Below, piece by piece: positions 41,788-50,344 of a DNA stretch of 64,000 nucleotides. Position numbers and translations under genes: made by a program. Every line of letters begins with the position of its first letter. Position 1 is the stretch's first letter. The notes beneath the pieces were generated by a model. It was not told the origin of the DNA and ran no database searches. It saw only the letters and a list, made by a program, of their open reading frames with translations. This DNA is from Pseudobacteriovorax antillogorgiicola (lineage in GTDB: Bacteria > Bdellovibrionota_B > Oligoflexia > Oligoflexales > Oligoflexaceae). Location: the NCBI RefSeq assembly GCF_900177345.1, contig NZ_FWZT01000001.1, positions 310,001-374,000 of the forward strand, written 5' to 3'.

Positions 41788-44448
41788 ATGATCGAACTAG
41801 AGGCAACTTACAATCCCAAGCAATACGAAGATAAGTGGTACAAGACCTGGCAGGACAAGGGGCTGTTCTCTGCTAAAGTGGATTCAGACAAAAAGCCATT
41901 CACCATCTTAATGCCTCCGCCAAATGTGACGTCGCAGCTCCACATGGGCCACGGCCTAGGATACACCATTCAAGACCTTCTCACTCGCTGGAACCGCATG
42001 AAAGGCCTCAACGCTTGCTGGTTACCAGGTACTGATCATGCTGGCATAGCCACCCAGATGATGGTCGAGAAGGACCTCGAAAAAGAGGGAAAGACCAAGA
42101 ACGACTTGGGGCGGGAACGTTTTGTTGAGCGGCTACACGCCTGGAAAGAAAAGTATGGCGGAATTATCCTCGACCAGTTCAAGAGTATGGGCTTCTCCTG
42201 TGACTGGAGCCGCCTAGCCTACACCATGGACCCACAGTTATCAGAAGCAGTGAGACATGTGTTTGTCGAGCTTTATCAAGAAGGTTTGATCTATCGTGGT
42301 GAGCGCCTCGTCAACTGGGATACCGTTTTGAAAACGGCGATCTCCGATGATGAGGTGGAAAGCAAAGAAGTCAATGGCCACCTATGGTATTTTCGCTATC
42401 CTATCGAAGGCACTAAAGAGTTTATACCCATCGCCACCACTCGCCCTGAAACGATGCTGGGTGATACTGCTGTCGCTGTAAATCCAGATGATGAGCGCTT
42501 TAAGCACCTCATTGGCAAGCAGGTTCGGCTACCGTTTACCAATCGCTTGATTCCCGTTGTTGGTGATGACTATGTGAAGAGTGAGTTCGGTACTGGTGCG
42601 GTCAAGATCACACCTGCTCACGACCCCAATGACTTTGAAATTGGCAAGCGCCACAATTTGCCATTTATTTCGGTCATGAATGACGATGGAACTATGGCAG
42701 ATAACTGCCCAGATTCATTTGTGGGTGTAGACCGCTTCGTAGCTCGTAAACAGGTCATAAAAGGCCTGAAAGATCTCGATTTATTCGATGAAGAAAAACC
42801 TTACAAACATGCAGTGCCTCATTCGGAAAGAAGCAAAACTGTTATCGAACCAAAGCTATCGCTACAGTGGTATGTTCGGATGCAGGAACTGGCAAAACCA
42901 GCAGCAGATGTCGCCCGGAGCGGAGAGCTTCGCTTTTACCCGGACTCCTTGAAAAAAACCTACTTGCACTGGCTAGACAATATTCAAGACTGGTGCATCT
43001 CACGCCAGCTTTGGTGGGGTCACCGGATTCCCATTTGGTATTGTAATGACTGTGAAGGTGTATCGACCGGCATCGAAGATCCAACAAACTGCGATCACTG
43101 CGAGTCGAAGAACATTCGTCAGGATGAAGACGTCCTCGATACATGGTTCAGTAGCTGGCTCTGGCCCCTAAGCCCCTTTGGTTGGCCAAGCGACGATGAG
43201 CAAAACGAAGATTTAGAGTATTTCAATCCGACTGATGTGCTCGTCACAGCACCTGAAATTATCTTTCTCTGGGTCGCTAGAATGGTGATGGTCAATCTCA
43301 AATTCAAACAGAGACTGCCATTTAAGTCGATCTATTTCAATGCAACCGTATGCGACAAAAAGGGTCGTAAGTTTAGTAAGACCTTAGGCAATGGGATCGA
43401 TCCTCTAGAGGTCATCGAGAAGCACGGTGCTGACGCAGTGCGGTACACAGCCATCAGCCTGGCACCTCTTGGGGGCAGGGTGCGGATGGATGTCTCAGAT
43501 TTCGAAAATGGCGCCAGATTCATCAATAAAATCTGGAATGCTGCACGGTTTCTACTACAAAATGTTGATGAGTCGCGGCCCATCAAGCCCCTAAATGAAC
43601 TGGAGCTCACCCTACCCGACACCTGGTTGATTTCTGCCCTAAAAGATACCGCTAATGAGGTCAACCGTTGCTTAGAGAGCTATCGGGTAAACGATGCCGT
43701 CGAGCACGTATATCACTACATTTGGGGCTCTTTCTGTGACTGGGGCCTTGAATGCGCCAAGGAAGCAATGACTGGTGACGATCAAGACGCCAAAGACCGA
43801 GTAATTTCGGTTCTTGTTTATGCCTTGGATGGCTGTTTGCGATTAGCTCATCCGGTAATGCCTTTTGTTACAGAAGAGCTTTGGCAAAAGCTTCCACAGC
43901 ACCCCGATTGGGATCGCCCTGAAAGTATCGTCGTGGCGAATTTCCCTAGTTTCGAAGCTGAGAAGAATCCGACTGACGCTGACAACTGGGCCAAGGTGCA
44001 GGACATCATTACAAAGGTTCGTTCAGCACGACAACAGTCTGAAATATCTCCGAAGGAAACTCTTGAGCTATATATCAGCACCCAAGACCCTGACTTGAAG
44101 GACGTTATCGAGCGGGGCAGCCCTTGGATCTGCCGCCTAGCAAACGTCTCGAAAGTCGTAACCGAAGCAAACTTGAAGAAACCCCAGCAATCCCTGACAC
44201 AGGCTGGCCCCGGCTATGAGCTGTTCGTTCCCGTAGAAGGTCTCTTAGATGTCAGCAAGGAAATCGCTAGGCTTGAAACAGAAGCCAAGCGCCTCACGAA
44301 AGTTCTTACTGGTCTTGAGAAAAAGCTAGGCAATGAGAACTTTGTAAAACGTGCGCCAGAGGATGTGATCCAGCAGACCACATCCCAAAAGGACAATCTT
44401 GCTGCTCAGCTGGATGTAATCGAGAAGAACCTAGAAGCCTTAAAGTAG
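41788..44448 (+). CDS. valS: valyl-tRNA synthetase
   Basis: A class I synthetase of 886 residues that charges tRNA-Val. It has the HIGH box as HMGHG in PPPNVTSQLHMGHG. The CP1 editing domain contains TTRPETMLGDTAV and GTGAVKITPAHDPND. WCISRQLWWGHRIPIWYC and a Zn-like C..C..C..C set follow, then the KMSKS-type loop KFSKTLGNGIDP. The C-terminal coiled coil (about 815-886) is the ValRS tRNA-binding arm. An intrinsic terminator for it lies in the 3' end of the convergent aminotransferase gene. Confidence 0.97.
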   Translation: MIELEATYNPKQYEDKWYKTWQDKGLFSAKVDSDKKPFTILMPPPNVTSQLHMGHGLGYTIQDLLTRWNRMKGLNACWLPGTDHAGIATQMMVEKDLEKEGKTKNDLGRERFVERLHAWKEKYGGIILDQFKSMGFSCDWSRLAYTMDPQLSEAVRHVFVELYQEGLIYRGERLVNWDTVLKTAISDDEVESKEVNGHLWYFRYPIEGTKEFIPIATTRPETMLGDTAVAVNPDDERFKHLIGKQVRLPFTNRLIPVVGDDYVKSEFGTGAVKITPAHDPNDFEIGKRHNLPFISVMNDDGTMADNCPDSFVGVDRFVARKQVIKGLKDLDLFDEEKPYKHAVPHSERSKTVIEPKLSLQWYVRMQELAKPAADVARSGELRFYPDSLKKTYLHWLDNIQDWCISRQLWWGHRIPIWYCNDCEGVSTGIEDPTNCDHCESKNIRQDEDVLDTWFSSWLWPLSPFGWPSDDEQNEDLEYFNPTDVLVTAPEIIFLWVARMVMVNLKFKQRLPFKSIYFNATVCDKKGRKFSKTLGNGIDPLEVIEKHGADAVRYTAISLAPLGGRVRMDVSDFENGARFINKIWNAARFLLQNVDESRPIKPLNELELTLPDTWLISALKDTANEVNRCLESYRVNDAVEHVYHYIWGSFCDWGLECAKEAMTGDDQDAKDRVISVLVYALDGCLRLAHPVMPFVTEELWQKLPQHPDWDRPESIVVANFPSFEAEKNPTDADNWAKVQDIITKVRSARQQSEISPKETLELYISTQDPDLKDVIERGSPWICRLANVSKVVTEANLKKPQQSLTQAGPGYELFVPVEGLLDVSKEIARLETEAKRLTKVLTGLEKKLGNENFVKRAPEDVIQQTTSQKDNLAAQLDVIEKNLEALK

Positions 44449-44451
44449 GCT

Positions 44452-45693
44452 TTAACGGTCTTGTATATGAGCTATAATTCGATCGAAGGCCTCCCAAAGG
44501 AGGTCTTTTTTTATGGTTAGAGCTGGCGTCATAGATAGACTCTCTCCATGCTCCCCACTCGCCAAGGCAATCACGCCTTTAGCTCTCAGTTCGTTCATCA
44601 ATGCAGCGCCCTCGCCCGCTTTCTCGAACTCAATACCTAACATCAAGCCAGTCCCGCGAACCGCTTTAACTGCTTCTTGGTTAGCTAACTGACTTGAAAG
44701 ATAGTCAACCGCTTCTTTACCAAGACTCTTAGAGCGCTCCCAAAGGCGATCTTCACTCATACGGCGCAATACCGACACTCCCATCCTGCAAGAAAGAGGG
44801 TGGCCAAAAAATGTTCCTGTATGGATGGCTTCTCCACTGCTTTGTGGCCAGCGCTGAAATGCTTCCTCAGTACCGATACAGGCTGACAAAGGAAAACCGC
44901 CCCCGAGAGCCTTGCCAAGGCATATCAGGTCGGCATGGACTTCAAACGAACTGGTTAAGGTCCCAATCCGCCCCATACCTGTGAACACCTCATCAAATAC
45001 CAGAAGACCATCCTCTTGATCGCAAACGTCCCTTAACATAGGCAGCCAACTAGGATCGCTAGGTCGAATACCGGCACGACCTTGGATGGGCTCGACAAAA
45101 ATCCCAGCGAGGCCATGTGGCATACCTGCGATTGCTTTCTCGATCTCATGACGCTCACAATGATACGGTAGCTCGACCACTCGGCCTTGGGGCAACCAAG
45201 ATCCGAACGGATCTTTGAAGTCTCGGCGCGAAGTCAAAGGCAAGACCCCTAGGTCCAGCCCATGGTAGCTACCCTGAAAGCATATGAAGTCGCCTTGGGG
45301 CTTGTATAAAAGGCATGTTTTTAACGCTATTTCAACAGCTTGCGATCCTGTTAGAGAAAGAGCTGCCCGCTTTAAGTGAACAGGCATCAAAGCCAGAAGC
45401 TCTTGAATAAACATTATCTTAGCTTCAGACGGATACACATCGCCCATACCATGCACCATTGGTGCTCGTGGGGACTCAAGCTGGGCGCGAAAGAGCTCTT
45501 GGATCTCTGGTGAGTTGTGCCCTAAGGCCATCACGCCAAAACCTGCGCACAGATCGATGTAAGCCTGACCTTCGACATCCCAAATCTGCGAGCCTTCAGC
45601 GGAGGAGAACACTAACGGCGGCTTTGCTTTTGTGTATGTACTATCAGGACATTCAGTTTGGTCTAGCTTAGCCAGCCATGATTCGTTTTTCAT
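44452..45693 (-). CDS. class III PLP-dependent aminotransferase
   Basis: 413 residues. It has AYIDLCAGFGVMALGHNSPEI, LTGSQAVEIALK, GSYHGLDLG, the PLP-contacting Asp in LLVFDEVFTGMGR, and the Schiff-base Lys in LGKALGGGFPLSA. HTGTFFGHPLSC follows. Class III enzymes use omega-amino donors (ornithine, GABA, DAPA, glutamate semialdehyde). Nothing here fixes the substrate. The ATG at 45693 overlaps the queE stop (TGATG) after AGAAGGGGG, so it is translationally coupled to queE. Its 3' end contains the valS terminator. Confidence 0.88.
   Translation of the reverse strand: MKNESWLAKLDQTECPDSTYTKAKPPLVFSSAEGSQIWDVEGQAYIDLCAGFGVMALGHNSPEIQELFRAQLESPRAPMVHGMGDVYPSEAKIMFIQELLALMPVHLKRAALSLTGSQAVEIALKTCLLYKPQGDFICFQGSYHGLDLGVLPLTSRRDFKDPFGSWLPQGRVVELPYHCERHEIEKAIAGMPHGLAGIFVEPIQGRAGIRPSDPSWLPMLRDVCDQEDGLLVFDEVFTGMGRIGTLTSSFEVHADLICLGKALGGGFPLSACIGTEEAFQRWPQSSGEAIHTGTFFGHPLSCRMGVSVLRRMSEDRLWERSKSLGKEAVDYLSSQLANQEAVKAVRGTGLMLGIEFEKAGEGAALMNELRAKGVIALASGEHGESLSMTPALTIKKDLLWEAFDRIIAHIQDR
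44488..44512 (+). terminator. valS terminator embedded in the convergent aminotransferase gene
   Basis: GGCCTCC (44488-44494), a CAAA loop and GGAGGTC (44499-44505, one G-T pair) are followed by TTTTTTT. The hairpin lies 40 nt after the valS stop and inside the last codons of the opposite-strand gene. Confidence 0.88.
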
Positions 45694-46355
45694 CAAACCC
45701 CCTTCTTTTTAGGGCTCCAGATATATTTATGCTGCTGCAAATTAAGACGTACGTTGATATCAGCATCGAGAATCCAATCCACCAACTCTGCTGGCGCTAG
45801 GAGCCCAAAAGCAACAGACATCAGACAATGAAATCGAGATGTGAGATCATGTCTCGAAATGACATGACAGGCCCAATCAAAGTCATCCCGATTGGCAATG
45901 ACAAACTTGATCTCGTCGCTCGGTTTGAGGTGGTTTAAATTCTCCCAGAGGTTACGATCCGCCATACCACTGCCAGGACATTTTAAGTCCATGATAAGTG
46001 TCACTTCTGGAGGAACCCCCTCTACGGGCTCACTGCCACCAGTTTCGCATATAACCTGAAAGCCGGCCTCAATCAGCGCCTTCATCAAACCCACTGTGTT
46101 TTTCTGAGCAAGAGGTTCCCCGCCAGTAATCTCCACCAAAGGCACCCCTAAGGCTTTGATGTCATCAACAAGCTCGCCAATGCTTCGCTCTTGGCCGCCC
46201 TCGAAACCATAAACCGTGTCACACCACCGGCAACGAAGAGGGCAGCCTGTAAGTCTCACGAACGTGCACGGCAAGCCTGCGTACGAAGACTCTCCTTGAA
46301 CGCTTCTATAGATCTCAGTTATGACTAAGGATTGACTTTCGACGGTATGATTCAT
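45693..46355 (-). CDS. queE: 7-carboxy-7-deazaguanine synthase
   Basis: QueE is a radical SAM enzyme that contracts the ring of carboxy-tetrahydropterin in queuosine synthesis. The 220-residue chain has EIYRSVQGESSYAGLPCTFVRL. The iron-sulphur cluster cysteines are 38, 42 and 45 (CPLRCRWC, the QueE Cx3Cx2C form), then WCDTVYGF, EITGGEPLAQ and CETGGSEP. It is coupled to the following aminotransferase gene. Its start is only 13 nt from the divergent membrane-protein start. Confidence 0.93.
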   Translation of the reverse strand: MNHTVESQSLVITEIYRSVQGESSYAGLPCTFVRLTGCPLRCRWCDTVYGFEGGQERSIGELVDDIKALGVPLVEITGGEPLAQKNTVGLMKALIEAGFQVICETGGSEPVEGVPPEVTLIMDLKCPGSGMADRNLWENLNHLKPSDEIKFVIANRDDFDWACHVISRHDLTSRFHCLMSVAFGLLAPAELVDWILDADINVRLNLQQHKYIWSPKKKGV

Positions 46356-46368
46356 CCTACGTATCCGA

Positions 46369-47298
46369 ATGAGTGTGTTTATGGAAAAAAATGACCGTGA
46401 TTACTCCACTAGCTATCGATTCTCCCCTTGGAAAATGGGGTTCGATATTATAGCGCAACTCAGAACTAGACTGGTCTATCTTAGCCTGGTCGGAATGGCA
46501 ATACCTTTAACGGTGTTCGAGGTCTATCTCGCTGTAATAGCGGAAAAAAAGTCTGAGGTTTTCTATAACTTGAACCAAGCAGGAGTCAATCGAACTTTCA
46601 CCGATCATTTGATTCCACTGAGCGAGTATGCTAGCCATTACGGCATATCTTGGTTCGGCATCACCTGTTTTTTGCTACTCGTGTTTTTCACTTTCGTCAA
46701 GCTCTGCTCCGACCACTTTCTTGGGAACAAAGTAAAAGATACCATCTTATGGCAGCATTCATTGAAGACCTTAGTGCCCCGAGGAATTCTGGCGACGTTG
46801 ATACTATGCGTTCTCACGGTGATGCTCACCGTGCTGACGATGACGGTATTCAGCATCTTTGGGCAATTGCTATTTCTGACTGCCATGGCACTCTGCTGCG
46901 CAATCCCCTACCTACTGGTCGTGGAAGGGCAAGGCCCTTGGAAAGCTATCGTAAATTCACTAACCCTTCGCTATGCGCCACCGATTCCCGGCATCAAATG
47001 GAGTATCTTCTTCCAGCTAAGTAGCGCTTTATTGTTCCTAGTAGCATTGATGATATTCTTTGCGATGCTAAAGCACTATATTGTAAATTTGGACTTAGCC
47101 CTCGGTATTCCTCGATCCATTTGGGCTATGAGCAGCCCTTGGCCACCGCTTAGTTGGACCTACATACTTGCTCATTTTGTTTACTCATTTTTGGTGGGCC
47201 TATTGTTGGCAGCATTCGCCGTTATCACCACCACTTTCTTTATGATAATCAGGCAGACGCGATCCATGGAGGACCTTCTTGATGCTCAAGATTTATGA
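46369..47298 (+). CDS. multi-pass inner membrane protein of unknown function
   Basis: 309 residues with about six hydrophobic helices (about 35-55, 100-115, 142-165, 165-188, 220-240 and 265-295). A polar N-terminus precedes them. I recognise no transporter motif; the layout resembles helical integral membrane proteins of the YihY/DUF type but no family is assigned. No clear ribosome site is visible before the ATG at 46369 or the alternative ATG at 46381. The end overlaps the ArsC-like gene by 17 nt. Confidence 0.65.
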   Translation: MSVFMEKNDRDYSTSYRFSPWKMGFDIIAQLRTRLVYLSLVGMAIPLTVFEVYLAVIAEKKSEVFYNLNQAGVNRTFTDHLIPLSEYASHYGISWFGITCFLLLVFFTFVKLCSDHFLGNKVKDTILWQHSLKTLVPRGILATLILCVLTVMLTVLTMTVFSIFGQLLFLTAMALCCAIPYLLVVEGQGPWKAIVNSLTLRYAPPIPGIKWSIFFQLSSALLFLVALMIFFAMLKHYIVNLDLALGIPRSIWAMSSPWPPLSWTYILAHFVYSFLVGLLLAAFAVITTTFFMIIRQTRSMEDLLDAQDL

Positions 47299-47635
47299 AT
47301 ACAAAAATTGTAGCACTTGTAAAAAAGCAATTAAGTTTCTTGATAGTAGCGACCTTGAATACAAAGCGATCCCAATCGTGGATCAGCCACCTAGCAAAGC
47401 GGAAATAAAGAAGATGCTTAGCTATCTGGATGGCGATATTAAAAAGCTCTTCAACACCTCAGGCCAAGTCTATCGCGAGATGGGGCTCAAAGAGCAGTTA
47501 CCAAATATGTCCTCTACTGAAGCTATAGAGTTACTCTCTGAGCATGGCAAGCTTATCAAGCGCCCCTTTCTGATCGGGAAGGACTTTGGGACTGTTGGAT
47601 TTAAAGAAGATCGCTGGAGTGACCTTCTATTATAA
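47282..47635 (+). CDS. ArsC/Spx-family thioredoxin-fold protein (YffB-like)
   Basis: 117 residues. The CSTC pair (Cys10 and Cys13) follows a first strand (KIYEYKN). It has SGQVYREMGLKEQL and the family's KRPFLIGKDFGTVGFKEDRW end, matching the ArsC/Spx/MgsR group. Arsenate reduction is not implied: YffB- and Spx-like members have other roles. The ATG at 47282 follows a GGAGG by 9 nt. It overlaps the membrane-protein gene by 17 nt and the convergent esterase-like gene by 6 nt. Confidence 0.85.
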   Translation: MLKIYEYKNCSTCKKAIKFLDSSDLEYKAIPIVDQPPSKAEIKKMLSYLDGDIKKLFNTSGQVYREMGLKEQLPNMSSTEAIELLSEHGKLIKRPFLIGKDFGTVGFKEDRWSDLLL

Positions 47636-48268
47636 AGACTTTGCTTGAGAGATTAGTTCTTTCAGCGGTTTATATCGAAGTTCGTGGGCACCATCAAACG
47701 GTGAGAAAAAGACTGGAAAGTTTCTTTTCTTAAGATCCTCATGATACCGCTGCGCTCTTGCGTACATTTGGTCTCGCTTACCAATATGAATCATAAGAGA
47801 GCCACACTCTTTAGCCTGGTCTGGCACCGAACTGCTGTGTCCACGAGCTCCCGCTACAATAACAACCTGCTCTTTGTTGAAAGCACACGATACGAACAAC
47901 CTATTAACCAAGTAGCCACCATTTGAGAAGCCCATAGCAATCTTGAGGGTTGCTTGACCGAGGCAATTCTGGCTTTGAGCTTTCACCCGCTGGAATACTT
48001 GCCTAGCACGGTTTATGGTATAGTGGGCCCAACACACTTTGCCTGGCCTACATTCTAGAGTTCCACGAGGGACAAATATTCGGAGATTTTCTTTAAGAGC
48101 CACTTTTTCTAAGTGCCGACGATTCTCTCGCTCCATGGCGTCTGGACTGGGATTGTCGATACCATGGAAATAGATCATCCCTGTCTTGGCGCTTTTAGAT
48201 CCATAGCAAGCTTCCTGGCCATATCCTTCGAACCCCCAAAGGCCTGCTAGTAAGAGACAAATTCTCAT
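47630..48268 (-). CDS. exported alpha/beta-hydrolase-like protein
   Basis: 212 residues. The signal peptide MRICLLLAGLWGFEGYG is followed by an esterase/PHB-depolymerase-like fold. MIYFHGID marks an oxyanion segment, the nucleophile Ser is in GFSNGGYL, a possible Asp is near IGKRDQ, and His is in DGAHELRY. Substrate unknown; periplasmic. Five cysteines suggest disulphides. I chose the ATG at 48268, which starts the signal peptide directly with GGAG 6 nt upstream, over a longer start at 48289. Confidence 0.75.
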   Translation of the reverse strand: MRICLLLAGLWGFEGYGQEACYGSKSAKTGMIYFHGIDNPSPDAMERENRRHLEKVALKENLRIFVPRGTLECRPGKVCWAHYTINRARQVFQRVKAQSQNCLGQATLKIAMGFSNGGYLVNRLFVSCAFNKEQVVIVAGARGHSSSVPDQAKECGSLMIHIGKRDQMYARAQRYHEDLKKRNFPVFFSPFDGAHELRYKPLKELISQAKSL

Positions 48269-48303
48269 GACGACTCCACACGGCGACAATCATATCGGTC
48301 TCT

Positions 48304-48975
48304 TTAAATATTAGCACGCTTGAGAAGGTGAGGAATATGACTCTCCAAAGGACTTGTCAGCTCTGCACCTAGATGACTTTTGACATAAGATTCCAATTCA
48401 CCCTCTAGAATTCGATGACATACTTCAGCGCTAAAGCGACTGTCTAATTCCTGTAATCCTACCAGAAAATCCCGATGATGGCGGCCTTTCCGGTAGTCTG
48501 GCTCTTTACTAGGATGCTGCAGATAACGATTGATCGTTTCAATATTTAGGTCCACCAAAATGGATGCTTGATACAAAAGGTACTGCCGGCTACGGAATAA
48601 AGATGTACCAACGAACTTGCGATCTTCATAGACAATATCACTGAAGCCTCGTTGCAAGAATTCATAGCCCTTGAAGTGCTCAATAAAGCAGTCAATCAAA
48701 GACTGATTTAAGAGCTTGAAATAGAGATCGTTATTATACGGACTCTCAACCCAGCAACCTACTGAGGCTACTACACAACCAGGATGAAGAAGTACCGTTC
48801 CACCGCCACCATAACGTTTCAGAACTGGAATATTATCTTCTGCACATCGATCTTCATGAACCTCTAGCTCAGCTTTGTTGCTACGGCCGAGAACAACTGA
48901 TTGCCCACTTGGAATAAAAGTTTCAATATGCAGCGGCTTATCACAATGCCGAATAACTTGGTCGTCTATCCACAC
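48304..48975 (-). CDS. lipoate-protein ligase A-like protein
   Basis: 223 residues of the LplA/LipB/BirA catalytic family. VVLGRSNKAELEV, RYGGGGTVLLHPG (lipoyl-AMP loop) and the catalytic-lysine segment VYEDRKFVGTSLFR are visible. It is probably a lipoate or octanoate transferase for 2-oxoacid dehydrogenase or glycine cleavage proteins. It lacks an obvious C-terminal accessory domain of LplA. The start is a GTG at 48975, 4 nt after the mgtE stop, without a clear ribosome site. Confidence 0.8.
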   Translation of the reverse strand: MWIDDQVIRHCDKPLHIETFIPSGQSVVLGRSNKAELEVHEDRCAEDNIPVLKRYGGGGTVLLHPGCVVASVGCWVESPYNNDLYFKLLNQSLIDCFIEHFKGYEFLQRGFSDIVYEDRKFVGTSLFRSRQYLLYQASILVDLNIETINRYLQHPSKEPDYRKGRHHRDFLVGLQELDSRFSAEVCHRILEGELESYVKSHLGAELTSPLESHIPHLLKRANI

Positions 48976-48978
48976 GAA

Positions 48979-50343
48979 TCAAAAACCCATATATTTCGAT
49001 ATAATTATCGCTATGTTAAATAAAATGAAGATCCCAAAAATATCCACGAGGGATGCAATCACAGGCGATGATGAGACAGCAGGATCAAGTTTCATGCCTT
49101 TAAGAATAAAAGGCAGCATCGAGCCAGCTACAGCACCAAATGTGACCACAGCTACAAGGGAAAACCCGATTGCAATTCCTGCTCCCAGACCGTGATCCCC
49201 AATCCAAACCACTCGCCAGTAACCTAGAGCGCCTAGAACGATGCCCAGGCCAAGCCCCATAACAATTTCCCGTCTCAAGACTTTGGCCCAATCGCTCAAA
49301 TTGATATCCTTGACAGCAAGTCCCCTGATAATTAGGGATGCAGCTTGGGAGCCTGAGTTACCGCCACTTGAAATGATGAGTGGTAAAAAGATAATGATAA
49401 ACTTAAGAGCAAACGAATCCTCATAGGCTTGTAGGACATTGGCTGTGAACATCATCATGAGAAAGATAGTTGCCAACCAACCGCCTCTCTTTTTAAACAA
49501 AGTAGTCATCGGAGTGTGAAGGTAACTATCTTCGAGTGAGGCCTGGCCACCAAAGGCTTGAATATCTTCTGTCGCCTCTTCTTCGGCAACGTCGAAGATA
49601 TCATCTGCTTCGACGATACCAACCAATACCCCATCATTATCAACTACTGGAATGTAGGGCCGATCGTATTTTCTAAAATAATCAACAGCCACCCCTTCGT
49701 CCTCATAGACTGAAATTGAATAGGGGGTCGGGTCAACAAGTTCGGAAACTTTCTTTGATCCAGGATCAGCTACAACGAGAGACGCAAGGTTTAAATGACC
49801 TTGAAGACGCCCCTTCTCATCGATTACAAAAATATGATTGAGTAGGCTTTCTCTAATTTTTTCTGCATTCCATCGAATGTCTGCCAATGCTTCGCGAACT
49901 GTCATCTTTGCAGCGATAGCAAGGAACTCAGGACTCATCAAACGCCCGATGGAATCTTCGGGGTAGCTTAATAATTGCCATGCCATATTCCGTTCTTCGG
50001 GGTCGAGCATTGCAATCTTCTTAACCCGCACATCTTCGGGCAGTTCTTCGAGAAGCTGAGTTCGATCGACAGGCTCCATCTCGTTGAGGACATTGACTGC
50101 AACGATCTGGGGAAGCTTTTCTAGCATCTCTCTCTGCCGCTCGAACGGTAGATATGAGAACACTTCTGATCGGCGATCCTTTGGAATCATACGAAAGAAC
50201 GCGATAGTATAGGATAGATCAAGATCTTGAAGAATCTCTGAGATATCTGCAATTTCCATCGACTTGAATGCAGACCGAATTTCCTCAAAATTCTTTGAAT
50301 CCATATACTGGGTAAGGCTTTCAGCCGTTAGCTCTTCGTGCAC
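48979..50343 (-). CDS. mgtE: magnesium transporter MgtE
   Basis: A dimeric inner-membrane Mg2+ channel. The 454-residue protein has an MgtE N domain (about 20-130, EVFSYLPFERQREMLEKLP). Two CBS domains (about 135-260, DIFDVAEEEATEDIQAFGG at the end) and five membrane helices (about 285-454) follow. PLIISSGGNSGSQAASLIIRGLA carries the pore motif. The start is GTG at 50343, with GGAGG 4 nt upstream and 1 nt after the previous stop codon. The longer reading from 50418 is untypical. Confidence 0.96.
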   Translation of the reverse strand: MHEELTAESLTQYMDSKNFEEIRSAFKSMEIADISEILQDLDLSYTIAFFRMIPKDRRSEVFSYLPFERQREMLEKLPQIVAVNVLNEMEPVDRTQLLEELPEDVRVKKIAMLDPEERNMAWQLLSYPEDSIGRLMSPEFLAIAAKMTVREALADIRWNAEKIRESLLNHIFVIDEKGRLQGHLNLASLVVADPGSKKVSELVDPTPYSISVYEDEGVAVDYFRKYDRPYIPVVDNDGVLVGIVEADDIFDVAEEEATEDIQAFGGQASLEDSYLHTPMTTLFKKRGGWLATIFLMMMFTANVLQAYEDSFALKFIIIFLPLIISSGGNSGSQAASLIIRGLAVKDINLSDWAKVLRREIVMGLGLGIVLGALGYWRVVWIGDHGLGAGIAIGFSLVAVVTFGAVAGSMLPFILKGMKLDPAVSSSPVIASLVDIFGIFILFNIAIIISKYMGF

Positions 50344-50344
50344 A

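Noticed and set aside
46320-46370. PreQ1 riboswitch for queE
   Set aside because: There is no room for a leader before the queE start and no preQ1 aptamer pattern was seen upstream of queA either.
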